Assembly: GCA_019119575.1 (NCBI GenBank)
Contig: DWWT01000026.1
Location: 62,001 to 126,000 of the forward strand
Length of the DNA: 64,000 nucleotides
Source of the DNA: Candidatus Enterocloster excrementipullorum
Lineage (GTDB): Bacteria; Bacillota; Clostridia; Lachnospirales; Lachnospiraceae
Direction of reading: 5' to 3'
Part shown: positions 44,368 through 53,129 of the stretch, in pieces
Position numbering within the stretch: the first letter of the stretch is position 1
Layout: each line of letters starts with the position of its first letter
The notes under the pieces: model-generated
The model's database searches: none
What the model was told of the DNA's origin: nothing
Seen by the model: only the letters and a program-made list of their open reading frames with translations
Program-made: the position numbers and the translations under genes

Positions 44368-44396
44368 TTTACAAATGAGGCAAAAAGTGATATCTT
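44368..44396 (+). promoter_or_regulatory. Promoter of the molybdopterin/molybdate operon
   Basis: TTTACA (44368-44373) and TATCTT (44391-44396) are 17 bp apart, 50 bp before the MoeA-like gene. No Moco riboswitch fold was seen in the 132-bp gap. Confidence 0.5.
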
Positions 44397-44446
44397 ATTG
44401 AAAGAGCGTTATTTTTTTGACTTAATAACGGGAAGGATGACAGAAT

Positions 44447-45502
44447 ATGAAGCAGATTCGGACGGTGGACGCAGTGGGGACGGTGCTGTGCCACGATATT
44501 ACGCAGATTATCAAAGGAGTGACCAAGGATGCGGTATTCCGCAAAGGCCATGTGGTCACGGAGGAAGATATACCGGTGCTTTTGAGCGTGGGAAAGGAAT
44601 GGCTCTATGTATGGGAGAAGGAGGAGGGCATGCTCCACGAAAATGACGCGGCGGAGATTCTCTGCTCCATGTGCAGAGGAGACCATATGGAGCGCTCTGA
44701 GGCCAAAGAGGGGAAGATTGAGCTGACGGCAGCCTGCGACGGCCTCTTTAAGGCGGACAACGAGGCGTTAAAGGCGGTTAACGGATTTGGCCAGATGATG
44801 ATTGCTACCCGCCACGGGAATTTTGCGGTGAAAGCCGGAGACAAGCTGGCGGGAACCCGGATTATCCCCCTGGTGATTGAGGAGGAGAAGATGGAGGCGG
44901 CCAGAAAGCAGGCCATGGAGATTACCGGGGGCAGGCCCATCCTTACGCTTCTGCCATTTGTACATAAAAAAGTGGGGATTGTGACCACGGGAAATGAGGT
45001 CTATTCAGGCCGTATCCAGGACACCTTCACGCCGGTGATTTTGGAAAAGTTTGCGGAGTTTGACACAGAAATAGTGGGGCATGTGACCTTAAACGATGAT
45101 GATAAGCGGGTGACGGCGGCCATTCTGGATTTGATCGGCAAAGGGGCAGATGTGGTAGTCTGTACAGGCGGCATGAGCGTGGACCCGGACGACAAGACAC
45201 CTCTTGCCATCCGAAACACAGGAAGCCGTATTGTGTCTTACGGTGCCCCGGTGCTCCCGGGAGCCATGTTTCTTTTGGCCTATTATGAGAAAGAGCGCAG
45301 GGGAGGCAGCCCGGCAGTGGTTATGGGTCTTCCGGGCTGCGTGATGTATGCGAAGCGCACCATTTTTGATCTGGTTCTGCCCCGGGTGATGGCGGATGAT
45401 CCCGTGACGGCACAGGAGCTTGCGGCTCTTGGACAAGGCGGGCTCTGTCTGAACTGTCCGGTCTGTACATTCCCCAACTGCGGATTTGGAAAGGGCATAT
45501 GA
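44447..45502 (+). CDS. MoeA-like molybdopterin-binding protein with Cys-rich tail
   Basis: A 351-residue protein. The N-terminal half (about residues 1-165) is specific to this clostridial group. The second half is a MoCF/MoeA-MogA fold: [41 protein letters not shown] and the molybdate-site region [16 protein letters not shown] and [10 protein letters not shown]. The last 20 residues hold four Cys (CLNCPVC, then FPNC), which could bind a metal or cluster. It probably inserts or transfers Mo into molybdopterin. It heads an operon that continues into moaC one base after its stop. Confidence 0.88.
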   Translation: MKQIRTVDAVGTVLCHDITQIIKGVTKDAVFRKGHVVTEEDIPVLLSVGKEWLYVWEKEEGMLHENDAAEILCSMCRGDHMERSEAKEGKIELTAACDGLFKADNEALKAVNGFGQMMIATRHGNFAVKAGDKLAGTRIIPLVIEEEKMEAARKQAMEITGGRPILTLLPFVHKKVGIVTTGNEVYSGRIQDTFTPVILEKFAEFDTEIVGHVTLNDDDKRVTAAILDLIGKGADVVVCTGGMSVDPDDKTPLAIRNTGSRIVSYGAPVLPGAMFLLAYYEKERRGGSPAVVMGLPGCVMYAKRTIFDLVLPRVMADDPVTAQELAALGQGGLCLNCPVCTFPNCGFGKGI

Positions 45503-45503
45503 C

Positions 45504-45983
45504 ATGGAATTTACACATTTTGACGAGGCGGGAAATGCCCGCATGGTGGATGTAGGCGGCAAGGAGGAGACAAAGCGGGAGGCAGTTGCCAGAGGGAGTA
45601 TTTTCATGAGCCCGGAGTGTCTTGCCATGGTGGAGGAAGGCACGATGAAGAAGGGAGATGTACTCGGGGTGGCCCGGGTGGCAGGCATTATGGGCGCCAA
45701 GCGCACGTCGGAACTTATTCCTCTCTGCCATCTGCTGAACCTTACAAAGCTTACGGTGGACTTTGAAATAAAGAAAGAAACTTGTGAGATCGAGGCTGTG
45801 TGCCGTGCAAAGACCACGGGACGGACCGGGGTGGAGATGGAGGCCCTTACCGGGATCAGTGTTGCTCTGCTTACAATCTATGACATGTGCAAGGCAGTGG
45901 ACAAGACAATGGAGATGGGAGGTATCCATCTGGAGTACAAGACCGGGGGAAAGAGCGGGGAATTTTATAATCCCGGAAGATAG
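45504..45983 (+). CDS. moaC: Cyclic pyranopterin monophosphate synthase MoaC
   Basis: A 159-residue MoaC of normal length. Conserved blocks are [58 protein letters not shown] with the catalytic Asp/Lys pair, and [14 protein letters not shown]. It forms cyclic pyranopterin monophosphate from the MoaA product, the first step of Moco synthesis. ATG at 45504 is used because GGAAAGGG is 9 bases upstream; the longer frame starts with TTG inside the preceding gene. It precedes moaA by 18 bp. Confidence 0.97.
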   Translation: MEFTHFDEAGNARMVDVGGKEETKREAVARGSIFMSPECLAMVEEGTMKKGDVLGVARVAGIMGAKRTSELIPLCHLLNLTKLTVDFEIKKETCEIEAVCRAKTTGRTGVEMEALTGISVALLTIYDMCKAVDKTMEMGGIHLEYKTGGKSGEFYNPGR

Positions 45984-46001
45984 AGAGGGTGTGAGGACAG
46001 C

Positions 46002-47030
46002 ATGAAGGACGGATGGGGAAGGACGATTGATTATATGCGGATTTCCATCACGGACCGGTGCAATCTGCGGTGCAGATACTGCATGCCCGACGGGGGGGAG
46101 TCCGTACCGCGCTGGGATATTCTGTCCCTGGAGGAAATCCAGGCAGCGGCTGTCTGCGCGGCCGGCTTGGGTATTCGTTATATAAAAATTACCGGAGGGG
46201 AGCCGCTGGTCCGCAGGGACTGCTGTCTTCTGGTGGAACGGATTAAAAAAATACCGGGAATCGAGAAGGTTACGCTGACTACCAATGGGGTTGCCCTGGG
46301 GGAATGTCTGGAGGAGCTGATTCGGGCCGGCATTGACGGAATTAATATAAGTCTGGACACTTTGGACGCGGAATGTTACCGGAAGATTACAGGAAGGGAC
46401 TGTCTGGATAAGGTGCTGGAGTCTATCCGGCGCGCCGCATCCTTTGGGATTCCTGTGAAGGTAAACGCGGTGTCCTTGGATTTGGGAGATGAAAACTGGA
46501 AAGAGCTCATTAAGCTGGGGGAATCTCTCCCGGTAGACGTGCGCTTTATTGAGATGATGCCGATCGGACATGGGAAAGGCTTCCCCTCTATGGATCACAG
46601 AGAGCTCCTGGAGAAAATGCAGGCAGTCTATCCGCATATGGAGCCGGACCGCAGCAGGCATGGATATGGCCCTGCGGTATATTGGAGGATTCCGGGATTT
46701 CAGGGAAGCGTGGGATTTATCAGCGCGATTCATGGGAAGTTCTGCGCGGACTGCAACCGTGTACGGCTGACATCCCAGGGATATTTAAAGTCCTGTCTGT
46801 GCTATGAGGACGGGGTGGATCTCAGGCCTATTCTGCGGGGAGAAACAAAGCGGCCGGAGCAGGATCAGCATTACCGATGGCCCAAAGAATTGTCCCCGGA
46901 TGACGAAGCCCTGCAGGGGCGTCTGCGGGAGGCAGTGGCCCGGGCTATCAGCCATAAGCCGAAAGCGCATTGTTTTGAGCGGCCTCAGGATATCACGGAA
47001 GAGGCAGACATGATTGCAATTGGCGGATAA
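46002..47030 (+). CDS. moaA: GTP 3',8-cyclase MoaA (radical SAM)
   Basis: A 342-residue radical SAM enzyme. The SAM-binding 4Fe-4S cysteines are Cys20, 24 and 27 (RCNLRCRYCMP). ITGGEPLVRRDC and LTTNGVALG give the SAM-binding strands, and ISLDTLDAE is typical of MoaA. The C-terminal second cluster is in FCADCNRVRLTSQGYLKSCL. It turns GTP into 3',8-cyclo-7,8-dihydro-GTP for MoaC. GAGAGGGTGTGAGGACAGC precedes the ATG. MoaD and MoaE genes for the next step are not in the window. Confidence 0.97.
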   Translation: MKDGWGRTIDYMRISITDRCNLRCRYCMPDGGESVPRWDILSLEEIQAAAVCAAGLGIRYIKITGGEPLVRRDCCLLVERIKKIPGIEKVTLTTNGVALGECLEELIRAGIDGINISLDTLDAECYRKITGRDCLDKVLESIRRAASFGIPVKVNAVSLDLGDENWKELIKLGESLPVDVRFIEMMPIGHGKGFPSMDHRELLEKMQAVYPHMEPDRSRHGYGPAVYWRIPGFQGSVGFISAIHGKFCADCNRVRLTSQGYLKSCLCYEDGVDLRPILRGETKRPEQDQHYRWPKELSPDDEALQGRLREAVARAISHKPKAHCFERPQDITEEADMIAIGG

Positions 47031-47062
47031 AGAGACGGGAAGCGGAGGATAGGAAATTTAAA

Positions 47063-48040
47063 ATGGAAGAGACGGGGAGAACGGCGGAGGAATGCCGGGA
47101 AAAAACGGGAACTGTACATGCGGTCTGTATCAGCAAGGCCAGGGGCACGGAGAAAGAAGCAGTGCCGGAAGGCCATTTTTTGGTAAATTTTGGAATTGAG
47201 GGCGACGCCCACGGCGGAAACTGGCACAGGCAGGTGAGCCTCCTCTCCTATGATAAGGTGGAGGAATTCAACAGCCGGGGAGCTGGGGTAAAGGACGGAG
47301 CATTCGGGGAAAACCTGGTTGTGGAAGGAATTGATTTTCGTTCCCTTCCTGTGGGAACCAGACTGTATGCGGGCGACGTGGTTTTGGAGATGACGCAGAT
47401 TGGAAAGGAATGTCACAGCCACTGCGCTATTTATAAGCGGATGGGCGAGTGTATTATGCCCAGAGAAGGAGTTTTTGCCAAAGTGATACAGGAGGGAGTG
47501 ATCCGCCCCGGCGATACGATGCGGGTGGAGGCGCCGGCGCCCGACCGGCCGTTTACCGCGGCAGTTATCACTTTAAGCGACAAGGGAGCAAAGGGCGAGA
47601 GAAAGGATGAGAGCGGCCCCGCGGCGGCAGAGATGCTTAAGGCTGCCGGATATGAGGTCGTGGAGACGCTTCTGCTGCCGGATGATGCGGAACGTTTGAA
47701 AACCCAGCTCATTCGTCTGGCAGACAGCCGCCAGGTGGATCTGATTCTTACCAGCGGGGGCACGGGTTTTTCCTTGAGGGATCAGACGCCGGAAGCCACT
47801 ATGGCGGTGGCGGACCGAAATGCGCCTGGGATAGCCGAGGCTATCCGCAGCCAGTCCATGGCGGTGACAAACCGGGCCATGTTAAGCAGGGGCGTGTCTG
47901 TCATACGGAAGAAAACACTGATTGTTAACCTTCCCGGAAGCCCCAAGGCAGTGCGGGAAAGTCTGGGGTTCATTTTAGACAGCCTGGATCACGGCCTGGC
48001 GATTCTGCGGGGCAGCGCGTCGGAGTGCGCCAGACAGTAA
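47063..48040 (+). CDS. MOSC domain-MogA/MoaB fusion
   Basis: A 325-residue fusion. Residues 10-155 are a MOSC domain (FGIEGDAHGGNWHRQVSLLS, GAFGENLVVEGIDF, and the Cys-bearing GKECHSHCAIYKRMGE). Residues 165-320 are MogA/MoaB: AAVITLSDKGAKGERKDESG, LILTSGGTGFSLRDQTPEAT and NLPGSPKAVRESLGFILD. MogA adenylates molybdopterin before Mo insertion; MOSC domains handle sulfur (or perhaps selenium) at the Mo centre. Fusion of the two suggests that activation and final tailoring are joined. It lies 32 bp after moaA and is followed by a 166-bp gap in which I see no clear promoter. Confidence 0.92.
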   Translation: MEETGRTAEECREKTGTVHAVCISKARGTEKEAVPEGHFLVNFGIEGDAHGGNWHRQVSLLSYDKVEEFNSRGAGVKDGAFGENLVVEGIDFRSLPVGTRLYAGDVVLEMTQIGKECHSHCAIYKRMGECIMPREGVFAKVIQEGVIRPGDTMRVEAPAPDRPFTAAVITLSDKGAKGERKDESGPAAAEMLKAAGYEVVETLLLPDDAERLKTQLIRLADSRQVDLILTSGGTGFSLRDQTPEATMAVADRNAPGIAEAIRSQSMAVTNRAMLSRGVSVIRKKTLIVNLPGSPKAVRESLGFILDSLDHGLAILRGSASECARQ

Positions 48041-48206
48041 GACACAGGAGCGAGCCGATGAGAAGATGATATGAAGATCCCGCGGCGCATCTGCGCCCGG
48101 CGCGGCAGCACGCGGATGGGCCCGGCCTGTCAAAATCCTAGGCATGGCAGGGATGGATACAGGGACTTTTATATAAAGATTTTTACAAGAAGGAGTATTG
48201 CCTAAG

Positions 48207-49004
48207 ATGAAAAAAAGTATTCCTATCATGATGGCGGCTGTGCTGGCTGCCGGCGTGCTGGCTGGATGCTCCGGCCAGGCAGAGGAGACGGAGGCTTCCG
48301 GAGAGGGAGTGGAGATCCTGGTAGCAGCAGCAGCCAGCCTGAAGAATGCCTATGAGGAGGAGCTGATCCCCATGTTTGAGGAGCAGAATCCGGGTGTGAC
48401 CGTGACAGGAACCTATGACAGCTCAGGCAAGCTTCAGACACAGATTGAGGAGGGGCTTGAGGCAGATGTATTCATGTCTGCGGCTACCACCCAGATGGAC
48501 GCTCTGAATGAGGAGGAAATGATCGCCTCCGACACCATCACCAATCTTCTGGAGAACAAGATCGTGCTTATTGTGCCGTCCTCCAGTGAGCTGGGTCTCG
48601 CATCCTTTGAGGACATCGCCAAAGCGGAGTCCATCGCTCTGGGCGATCCGGCCAGCGTTCCGGCAGGTCAGTATGCGCAGGAGGCTCTTACCAATCTGGG
48701 AATCTGGGATTCCATCCAGGATAAGGTGAGCTTCGGAACAAACGTTACTGAGGTGCTTAACCAGGTGGCAGCGGCCAGCGCTGATGCGGGCATTGTGTAT
48801 GCAACAGATGCGGCCAGCATGGCAGACCAGGTAACCGTGATTGCGGAGGCTCCCAAGGGAAGCCTGGCAGAGCCGGTGATCTATCCTGTGGCAGTGGTTG
48901 CAAATTCTGCTCATCCGGATGAGGCCAATGCATTTGTGGACTTCCTGAAGACAGATGAGGCTATGGCCGTGTTTGAATCCTACGGATTCTCCGCGGGCCA
49001 GTAA
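48207..49004 (+). CDS. modA: Molybdate ABC transporter binding protein ModA
   Basis: A 265-residue lipoprotein. The signal ends in the lipobox LAGC with Cys21 as the acylated residue. The mature protein starts VEILVAAAASLKNAYEEEL, followed by VTVTGTYDSSGKLQTQIEEG and ADVFMSAATTQMDAL, all ModA hallmarks for oxyanion binding, and ends with FVDFLKTDEAMAVFESYGF. It captures molybdate (or tungstate) outside the membrane. ATG at 48207 is preferred over an in-frame TTG nine bases earlier because AAGGAG is too close to the TTG. modB follows after a hairpin. Confidence 0.95.
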   Translation: MKKSIPIMMAAVLAAGVLAGCSGQAEETEASGEGVEILVAAAASLKNAYEEELIPMFEEQNPGVTVTGTYDSSGKLQTQIEEGLEADVFMSAATTQMDALNEEEMIASDTITNLLENKIVLIVPSSSELGLASFEDIAKAESIALGDPASVPAGQYAQEALTNLGIWDSIQDKVSFGTNVTEVLNQVAAASADAGIVYATDAASMADQVTVIAEAPKGSLAEPVIYPVAVVANSAHPDEANAFVDFLKTDEAMAVFESYGFSAGQ

Positions 49005-49075
49005 AATATACCCAGAGAGCGCGGCAGGCAGGCGCGCTGCAGACGGGCATCAAAAGAAAGCGGGCCTGAAAAGCA

Positions 49076-49105
49076 GGGCCGGACTCCGCAGGCGGAATCC
49101 GGCCC
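49076..49105 (+). terminator. Intercistronic hairpin between modA and modB
   Basis: GGGCCGGA (49076-49083) pairs with TCCGGCCC (49098-49105), with further partial pairing in the loop, followed by TTT. It is probably a partial terminator that keeps binding-protein mRNA in excess over the permease, as in many ABC operons. Confidence 0.5.
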
Positions 49106-49130
49106 TTTGGGCCGGGAAGAGAGGTAAAAC

Positions 49131-49808
49131 ATGGATTGGTCTCCGGTATTTATTTCAATGAAGACAGCCAGTCTGTCCATTTTTATTACGTTTTTTTTAG
49201 GGATATTTGCTGCCTGGGGGGTGGTAAGCATCCGAAGCCAGGTCTGGAAAAATATCTGTGACGGCATTCTTACCCTCCCTCTGGTTCTGCCTCCTACGGT
49301 GGCCGGCTTTTTTCTTCTGTACCTATTCGGGGTGAAGCGGCCCATCGGCCAGTTTTTCATTGATTATTTCAGCATCAAAATCGCATTTTCCTGGGGCGCC
49401 ACGGTTATTGCGGCAGTGACCATGTCATTTCCGCTTATGTACCGTTCCGCCAGAGGCGCGTTTGAACAGGTGGATCCGAATCTGACAGCGGCAGCCCGTA
49501 CCCTGGGAATGGGGGAATGGGCCATTTTCTGGAAGGTTCTTTTTGCAAATGCTATCCCGGGTGTGGTCAGCGGAGGCGTGCTTGCCTTTGCAAGAGGGCT
49601 GGGAGAATTTGGCGCTACGGCCATGATCGCAGGAAATATTGCGGGGAAGACGCGCACCCTTCCCATGGCGGTATACTCCGAGGTGGCGGCAGGGAATATG
49701 GATACCGCATATTCGTATGTGCTGGTGATCGTAGTGATTGCGTTTATTTCCGTCGTCCTCATGAATGTGGCGGCGTACAGAGCAGGAGGGCACGGACATG
49801 GCTATTGA
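49131..49808 (+). CDS. modB: Molybdate ABC transporter permease ModB
   Basis: A 225-residue permease with about five to six membrane segments. The segment LPLVLPPTVAGFFLLYLFG is typical of ModB. The cytoplasmic ATPase-coupling loop is AARTLGMGEWAIFWKVLFANAIPGVVSGG (EAA-type), followed by FARGLGEFGATAMIAGNI. It carries molybdate across the membrane with ModA and ModC. GAGAGGTAAAAC precedes the ATG, and its last 11 bp overlap modC. Confidence 0.95.
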   Translation: MDWSPVFISMKTASLSIFITFFLGIFAAWGVVSIRSQVWKNICDGILTLPLVLPPTVAGFFLLYLFGVKRPIGQFFIDYFSIKIAFSWGATVIAAVTMSFPLMYRSARGAFEQVDPNLTAAARTLGMGEWAIFWKVLFANAIPGVVSGGVLAFARGLGEFGATAMIAGNIAGKTRTLPMAVYSEVAAGNMDTAYSYVLVIVVIAFISVVLMNVAAYRAGGHGHGY

Positions 49809-50961
49809 TACGGAGAGAAATCTTCATCTGGGGGTGGAGATCAAAAAGAAGCTGCGGGAATTTTCCCTTCAGATGGACTTTCGGGCGGGAAGAGGATGCA
49901 TGGGTATTCTGGGACCGTCGGGCTGCGGAAAGAGCATGACGTTAAAATCAATCGCGGGTATTGTCACTCCGGATACCGGACGCATCGCCCTTCAATACGC
50001 CCAGGGAGAGGCGGCAGGCGGAAGGGTACTGTTTGATTCCGCCCTGAAAATCAATGAGAGCCCCCAGGCCCGGCGCGTGGGCTATCTCTTTCAGAATTAT
50101 GCCCTCTTCCCCAATATGACGGTGGAAGAAAATATCATGACAGGCCTTAAAGGAAAATGGGCCCGAAAGGCAGTGGGAGGCCGGAGGCCGGCCACGCTCT
50201 CTCCTCAGGCGATTCGCAGAAGGGCGGGGGAAATGATTGAGCGCTTCCGTCTCACGGGTCTGGAGAAGCGGTACCCGGCTCAGCTCTCTGGCGGCCAGCA
50301 GCAGCGGGTGGCCCTGGCCCGGATTATGGCCTATGAGCCGGAGGTGGTTCTTTTTGATGAGCCGTTTTCCGCCATGGATACCCATCTGCGGGAGAAGCTG
50401 CGCCTGGAGCTTTTGGAGATGTTAAAGGAGTACGACGGCATTTCCATCCTGGTAACCCATGACAGGGATGAGGCCTATCAGCTCTGCAGCACCATGCTCC
50501 TTATGGATCAGGGGCGCATTATGGCGGGGGGAAATACAAAGGAGCTGTTTCAGAATCCCGTTACATGCAAGGCGGCCCGCTTTACAGGCTGTAAAAATAT
50601 TTCGAGGATTGAAAGGATTGGAAGGGAACGCGTCCGCGCTCTGGACTGGGGAGGGCTGGAGCTCTGCACGGATCAGCCGGTGGGGGATGACATTACCGCC
50701 GTGGGTATTCGTGCCCATGACTTTGAGCCGCTCTCCCAGGCGGAGGCCGAAACGTTTAAAGACCGGCCGGATGCAAATCTTATACCGGTGGGAAAACCCC
50801 GGATCTCGGAGATGCCGTTTGAGTGGTACATTACCCTGGAGAACGGCCTCTGGTGGAAACGGGAAAAAAGTATTCATGTGCACAACCCGGCGGACGCAGT
50901 GCCGGACTGGCTGCGGATTGCCCCCTCGGCGCTGATTCTCTTAAAAGGAGATCTGGAGTAG
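49798..50961 (+). CDS. modC: Molybdate ABC transporter ATP-binding protein ModC
   Basis: A 387-residue ABC ATPase. Walker A is GILGPSGCGKSMTLKSIAG, the signature is YPAQLSGGQQQRVALARI, Walker B is VVLFDEPFSAMD and the switch His lies in ILVTHDRDEAYQLC. A 27-residue basic insertion (KGKWARKAVGGRRPATLSPQ) lies before the signature helix. The C-terminal 120 residues are a TOBE-like regulatory part. ATG at 49798 is chosen because AGGAGGGCACGGAC precedes it and it matches the family start; it overlaps modB. Confidence 0.94.
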   Translation: MAIDTERNLHLGVEIKKKLREFSLQMDFRAGRGCMGILGPSGCGKSMTLKSIAGIVTPDTGRIALQYAQGEAAGGRVLFDSALKINESPQARRVGYLFQNYALFPNMTVEENIMTGLKGKWARKAVGGRRPATLSPQAIRRRAGEMIERFRLTGLEKRYPAQLSGGQQQRVALARIMAYEPEVVLFDEPFSAMDTHLREKLRLELLEMLKEYDGISILVTHDRDEAYQLCSTMLLMDQGRIMAGGNTKELFQNPVTCKAARFTGCKNISRIERIGRERVRALDWGGLELCTDQPVGDDITAVGIRAHDFEPLSQAEAETFKDRPDANLIPVGKPRISEMPFEWYITLENGLWWKREKSIHVHNPADAVPDWLRIAPSALILLKGDLE

Positions 50962-50988
50962 AGGAAAAACGGGGAGAAAGGAGCGGGG

Positions 50989-51996
50989 ATGAAGACAGGG
51001 GCATTAATTGTGGCGGCGGGAAATGAAACGGATTCAGAGGCATTTCGGCCCATGCTGCCTGTGGGGGACAGTACGGCGATCCGCCGTATCATTATTACCA
51101 TGAAGCAGGCGGGGATTGACCCGGTGGTGGTGGTCACAGGAAAGCGCGGCGATGAATTGGAAAAGCACATCGCCAAGCTTCGGGTGATCTGCCTGCGCAA
51201 TGAAGAATATGGGCATACGCAGATGTTTGACAGCATCCGCATGGGGCTCCATTATATGGAGGATTTGTGCGACCGGGTGTTTATTCTTCCGGCTAAGTTT
51301 CCCATGTTTCTGCCTGTCACGGTGGAGAAGATGATGGAGGAAAATGCCCCGGTGGTCTGCCCGGTGCTTGCGGGCAGAAGGGGACATCCGATTCTCGTGG
51401 CAAGCGGTCTGATTCCAAAAATCGCGGCGTTTGAGGGAAAGTTTGGCCTCAGAGGAGCATTGGATCAGCCGGAGATCAGAGAGAAGATCTGTGAAATACC
51501 TGTGGAAGATGAGGGCATCATTCTGGCAGTGGACACGGAAGCGGACTGCGCAAATCCTGCGGTGGAGGCGGGGAGGATTGCGGTGCATCCCCGCGTGCAT
51601 TTTGATTTGGGGAGAAATGAGGAATTTTTCGGCCCGTTTATGGCGCAGTTTCTTACGCTGATCGGGCATACCGGCTCCATGCAGACGGCCTGCCGCCAGA
51701 TGCATATGTCATATACAAAGGGGTGGAGTATGCTGCGGGCAGCGGAGAAGCAGCTGGGTTTTCCCTTTCTGGTGACCCGCTCAGGCGGAGCCGAGGGAGG
51801 GTTCTCTCAGCTCACTGCCCAGTCGGAGGACTTCCTGCGCCGTTATCTGGCCATGGAACAAGCGCTGAGCCAGGCGGGAGAGCAGCTGTTTGTACGGTAT
51901 TTTCCGGAATACGCGGGACATGTGCGGGACAGAGACGGAGAAGAGGATAAAGGTCATTTGTTTGAGAACCAGCAGAGGGAGGACGATACATTATGA
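50989..51996 (+). CDS. MocA-like nucleotidyltransferase fused to a ModE-type DNA-binding domain
   Basis: A 335-residue fusion. Residues 1-200 resemble MobA/MocA transferases (GALIVAAGNETDSEAFRPML, GDELEKHIAKLRVI, CPVLAGRRGHPILVA), but the nucleotide loop is changed: the common GxSxRMG is replaced by GNETDSEAF, so catalysis may be weak or absent. Residues 210-300 are a ModE/LysR winged helix (LIGHTGSMQTACRQMHMSYT, KGWSMLRAAEKQLGFPFLV, RSGGAEGG). A cofactor-sensing regulator of the Mo genes is a sensible reading. It follows modC by 27 bp and overlaps xdhC by 4 bp. Confidence 0.88.
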   Translation: MKTGALIVAAGNETDSEAFRPMLPVGDSTAIRRIIITMKQAGIDPVVVVTGKRGDELEKHIAKLRVICLRNEEYGHTQMFDSIRMGLHYMEDLCDRVFILPAKFPMFLPVTVEKMMEENAPVVCPVLAGRRGHPILVASGLIPKIAAFEGKFGLRGALDQPEIREKICEIPVEDEGIILAVDTEADCANPAVEAGRIAVHPRVHFDLGRNEEFFGPFMAQFLTLIGHTGSMQTACRQMHMSYTKGWSMLRAAEKQLGFPFLVTRSGGAEGGFSQLTAQSEDFLRRYLAMEQALSQAGEQLFVRYFPEYAGHVRDRDGEEDKGHLFENQQREDDTL

Positions 51997-53009
51997 AACA
52001 GTTATTTGCGAAGCTGAGAGAATATATGGAGCAGGGCAGGGAGTGTGTCCTGGTGACAATCATTGCCAGCTCCGGCTCCACGCCCAGAGGTGCGGGCTCC
52101 CGCATGCTGGTGACAAGGGAGGGGATTGCCTGCGGCACAATCGGCGGCGGAGCCGTGGAATACAGGGCCATGCAGACCGCCCAAGAGGCCATTGAGAAGA
52201 AGGCTTCGTACACAAAGGGATTTACGCTGACGCGGAATCAGGTGGCGGATATCGGTATGGTATGCGGCGGGGATGTGACCGTATATTTTCAGTATGTGAA
52301 TCCGCAGGATAAAGGAGTTCGGGATATCTGCGGGGCGATAGAGGAGGCGCTTGGCCGCGACGAGGACAGCTGGCTTCTTCTGGACATCACGGATGAAACA
52401 TGCTGGAAGATGGGGCTTTACCGGAGGGGGGAGGCCGCAGGGCTGGAGATCCCTGAGGACATGGATGTGAATTTTGGAGTGAAAGCTGTCCGGAGGGAGG
52501 CCGGAGGGAGGAACTATTATGTGGAGCCTCTGGTTCAGGCCGGGACTGTGTATGTGTTCGGCGGGGGCCATGTGGCCCAGGAGCTTGTTCCTCTTTTGGC
52601 TCATGTGGGATTTCGCTGCGTGGTCATGGATGACAGGGAGGAATTTGCCAACCAGGAGACATTTCCTCAGGCGGCGGAGACTGTTGTGGGCGATTTGGAG
52701 CGGATTTCCGATTACATTGCAATCACAGAGCGGGACTATGTGTGCGTCATGACCCGGGGGCATCAGTTTGACTATTATGTACAGAGGCAGGCTCTGGCCG
52801 CAAAGCCTCGGTATATCGGCGTCATGGGGAGCCGCAGCAAGATCAAAGTGACCACGGAGAAGCTTATGGCAGACGGATTTTCTGAAGAGGAGATAGGGTT
52901 CTGCCACATGCCCATCGGAACGCGCATTCTGGCCGAAACACCGGCGGAGATTGCGGTGAGTATTGCGGGGGAGCTGATTAAGGTGCGGGCGGAGAGCATG
53001 AGAGCCTGA
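51993..53009 (+). CDS. xdhC: XdhC/CoxI-family molybdenum hydroxylase maturation protein
   Basis: A 338-residue protein. The N-terminal XdhC/CoxI segment has VLVTIIASSGSTPRGAGSRM and GTIGGGAVEYRAMQ. The C-terminal Rossmann domain has VYVFGGGHVAQELVPLLAHVG and the block YIGVMGSRSKIKVTTEKL. XdhC binds Moco, protects it, and promotes its sulfuration and insertion into xanthine dehydrogenase-type enzymes. As the last gene of the moaC-modABC group it can serve both hydroxylases in the window. A terminator-like hairpin follows. Confidence 0.92.
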   Translation: MKQLFAKLREYMEQGRECVLVTIIASSGSTPRGAGSRMLVTREGIACGTIGGGAVEYRAMQTAQEAIEKKASYTKGFTLTRNQVADIGMVCGGDVTVYFQYVNPQDKGVRDICGAIEEALGRDEDSWLLLDITDETCWKMGLYRRGEAAGLEIPEDMDVNFGVKAVRREAGGRNYYVEPLVQAGTVYVFGGGHVAQELVPLLAHVGFRCVVMDDREEFANQETFPQAAETVVGDLERISDYIAITERDYVCVMTRGHQFDYYVQRQALAAKPRYIGVMGSRSKIKVTTEKLMADGFSEEEIGFCHMPIGTRILAETPAEIAVSIAGELIKVRAESMRA

Positions 53010-53074
53010 TTGGCTGAGCGCTGCTATGAGTAAAAAATTTAAAAGATATAACCAAAAAATTGCCGGATAATGAG

Positions 53075-53119
53075 GCGGCAGTACCTCTTGAATACTTTCT
53101 TCCATAGAGGTGCTGCCGC
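53075..53119. terminator. Bidirectional hairpin between xdhC and the PrpF-linked gene
   Basis: GCGGCAGTACCTCT (53075-53088) pairs with AGAGGTGCTGCCGC (53106-53119) with one G-T wobble. The genes on either side converge. T-rich stretches are near but not adjacent. Confidence 0.7.
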
Positions 53120-53129
53120 ATACCTTACT

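Noticed and set aside
44315..44446. Moco riboswitch before the MoeA-like gene
   Set aside because: The gap holds a palindrome and a promoter; I could not find the conserved Moco RNA core.
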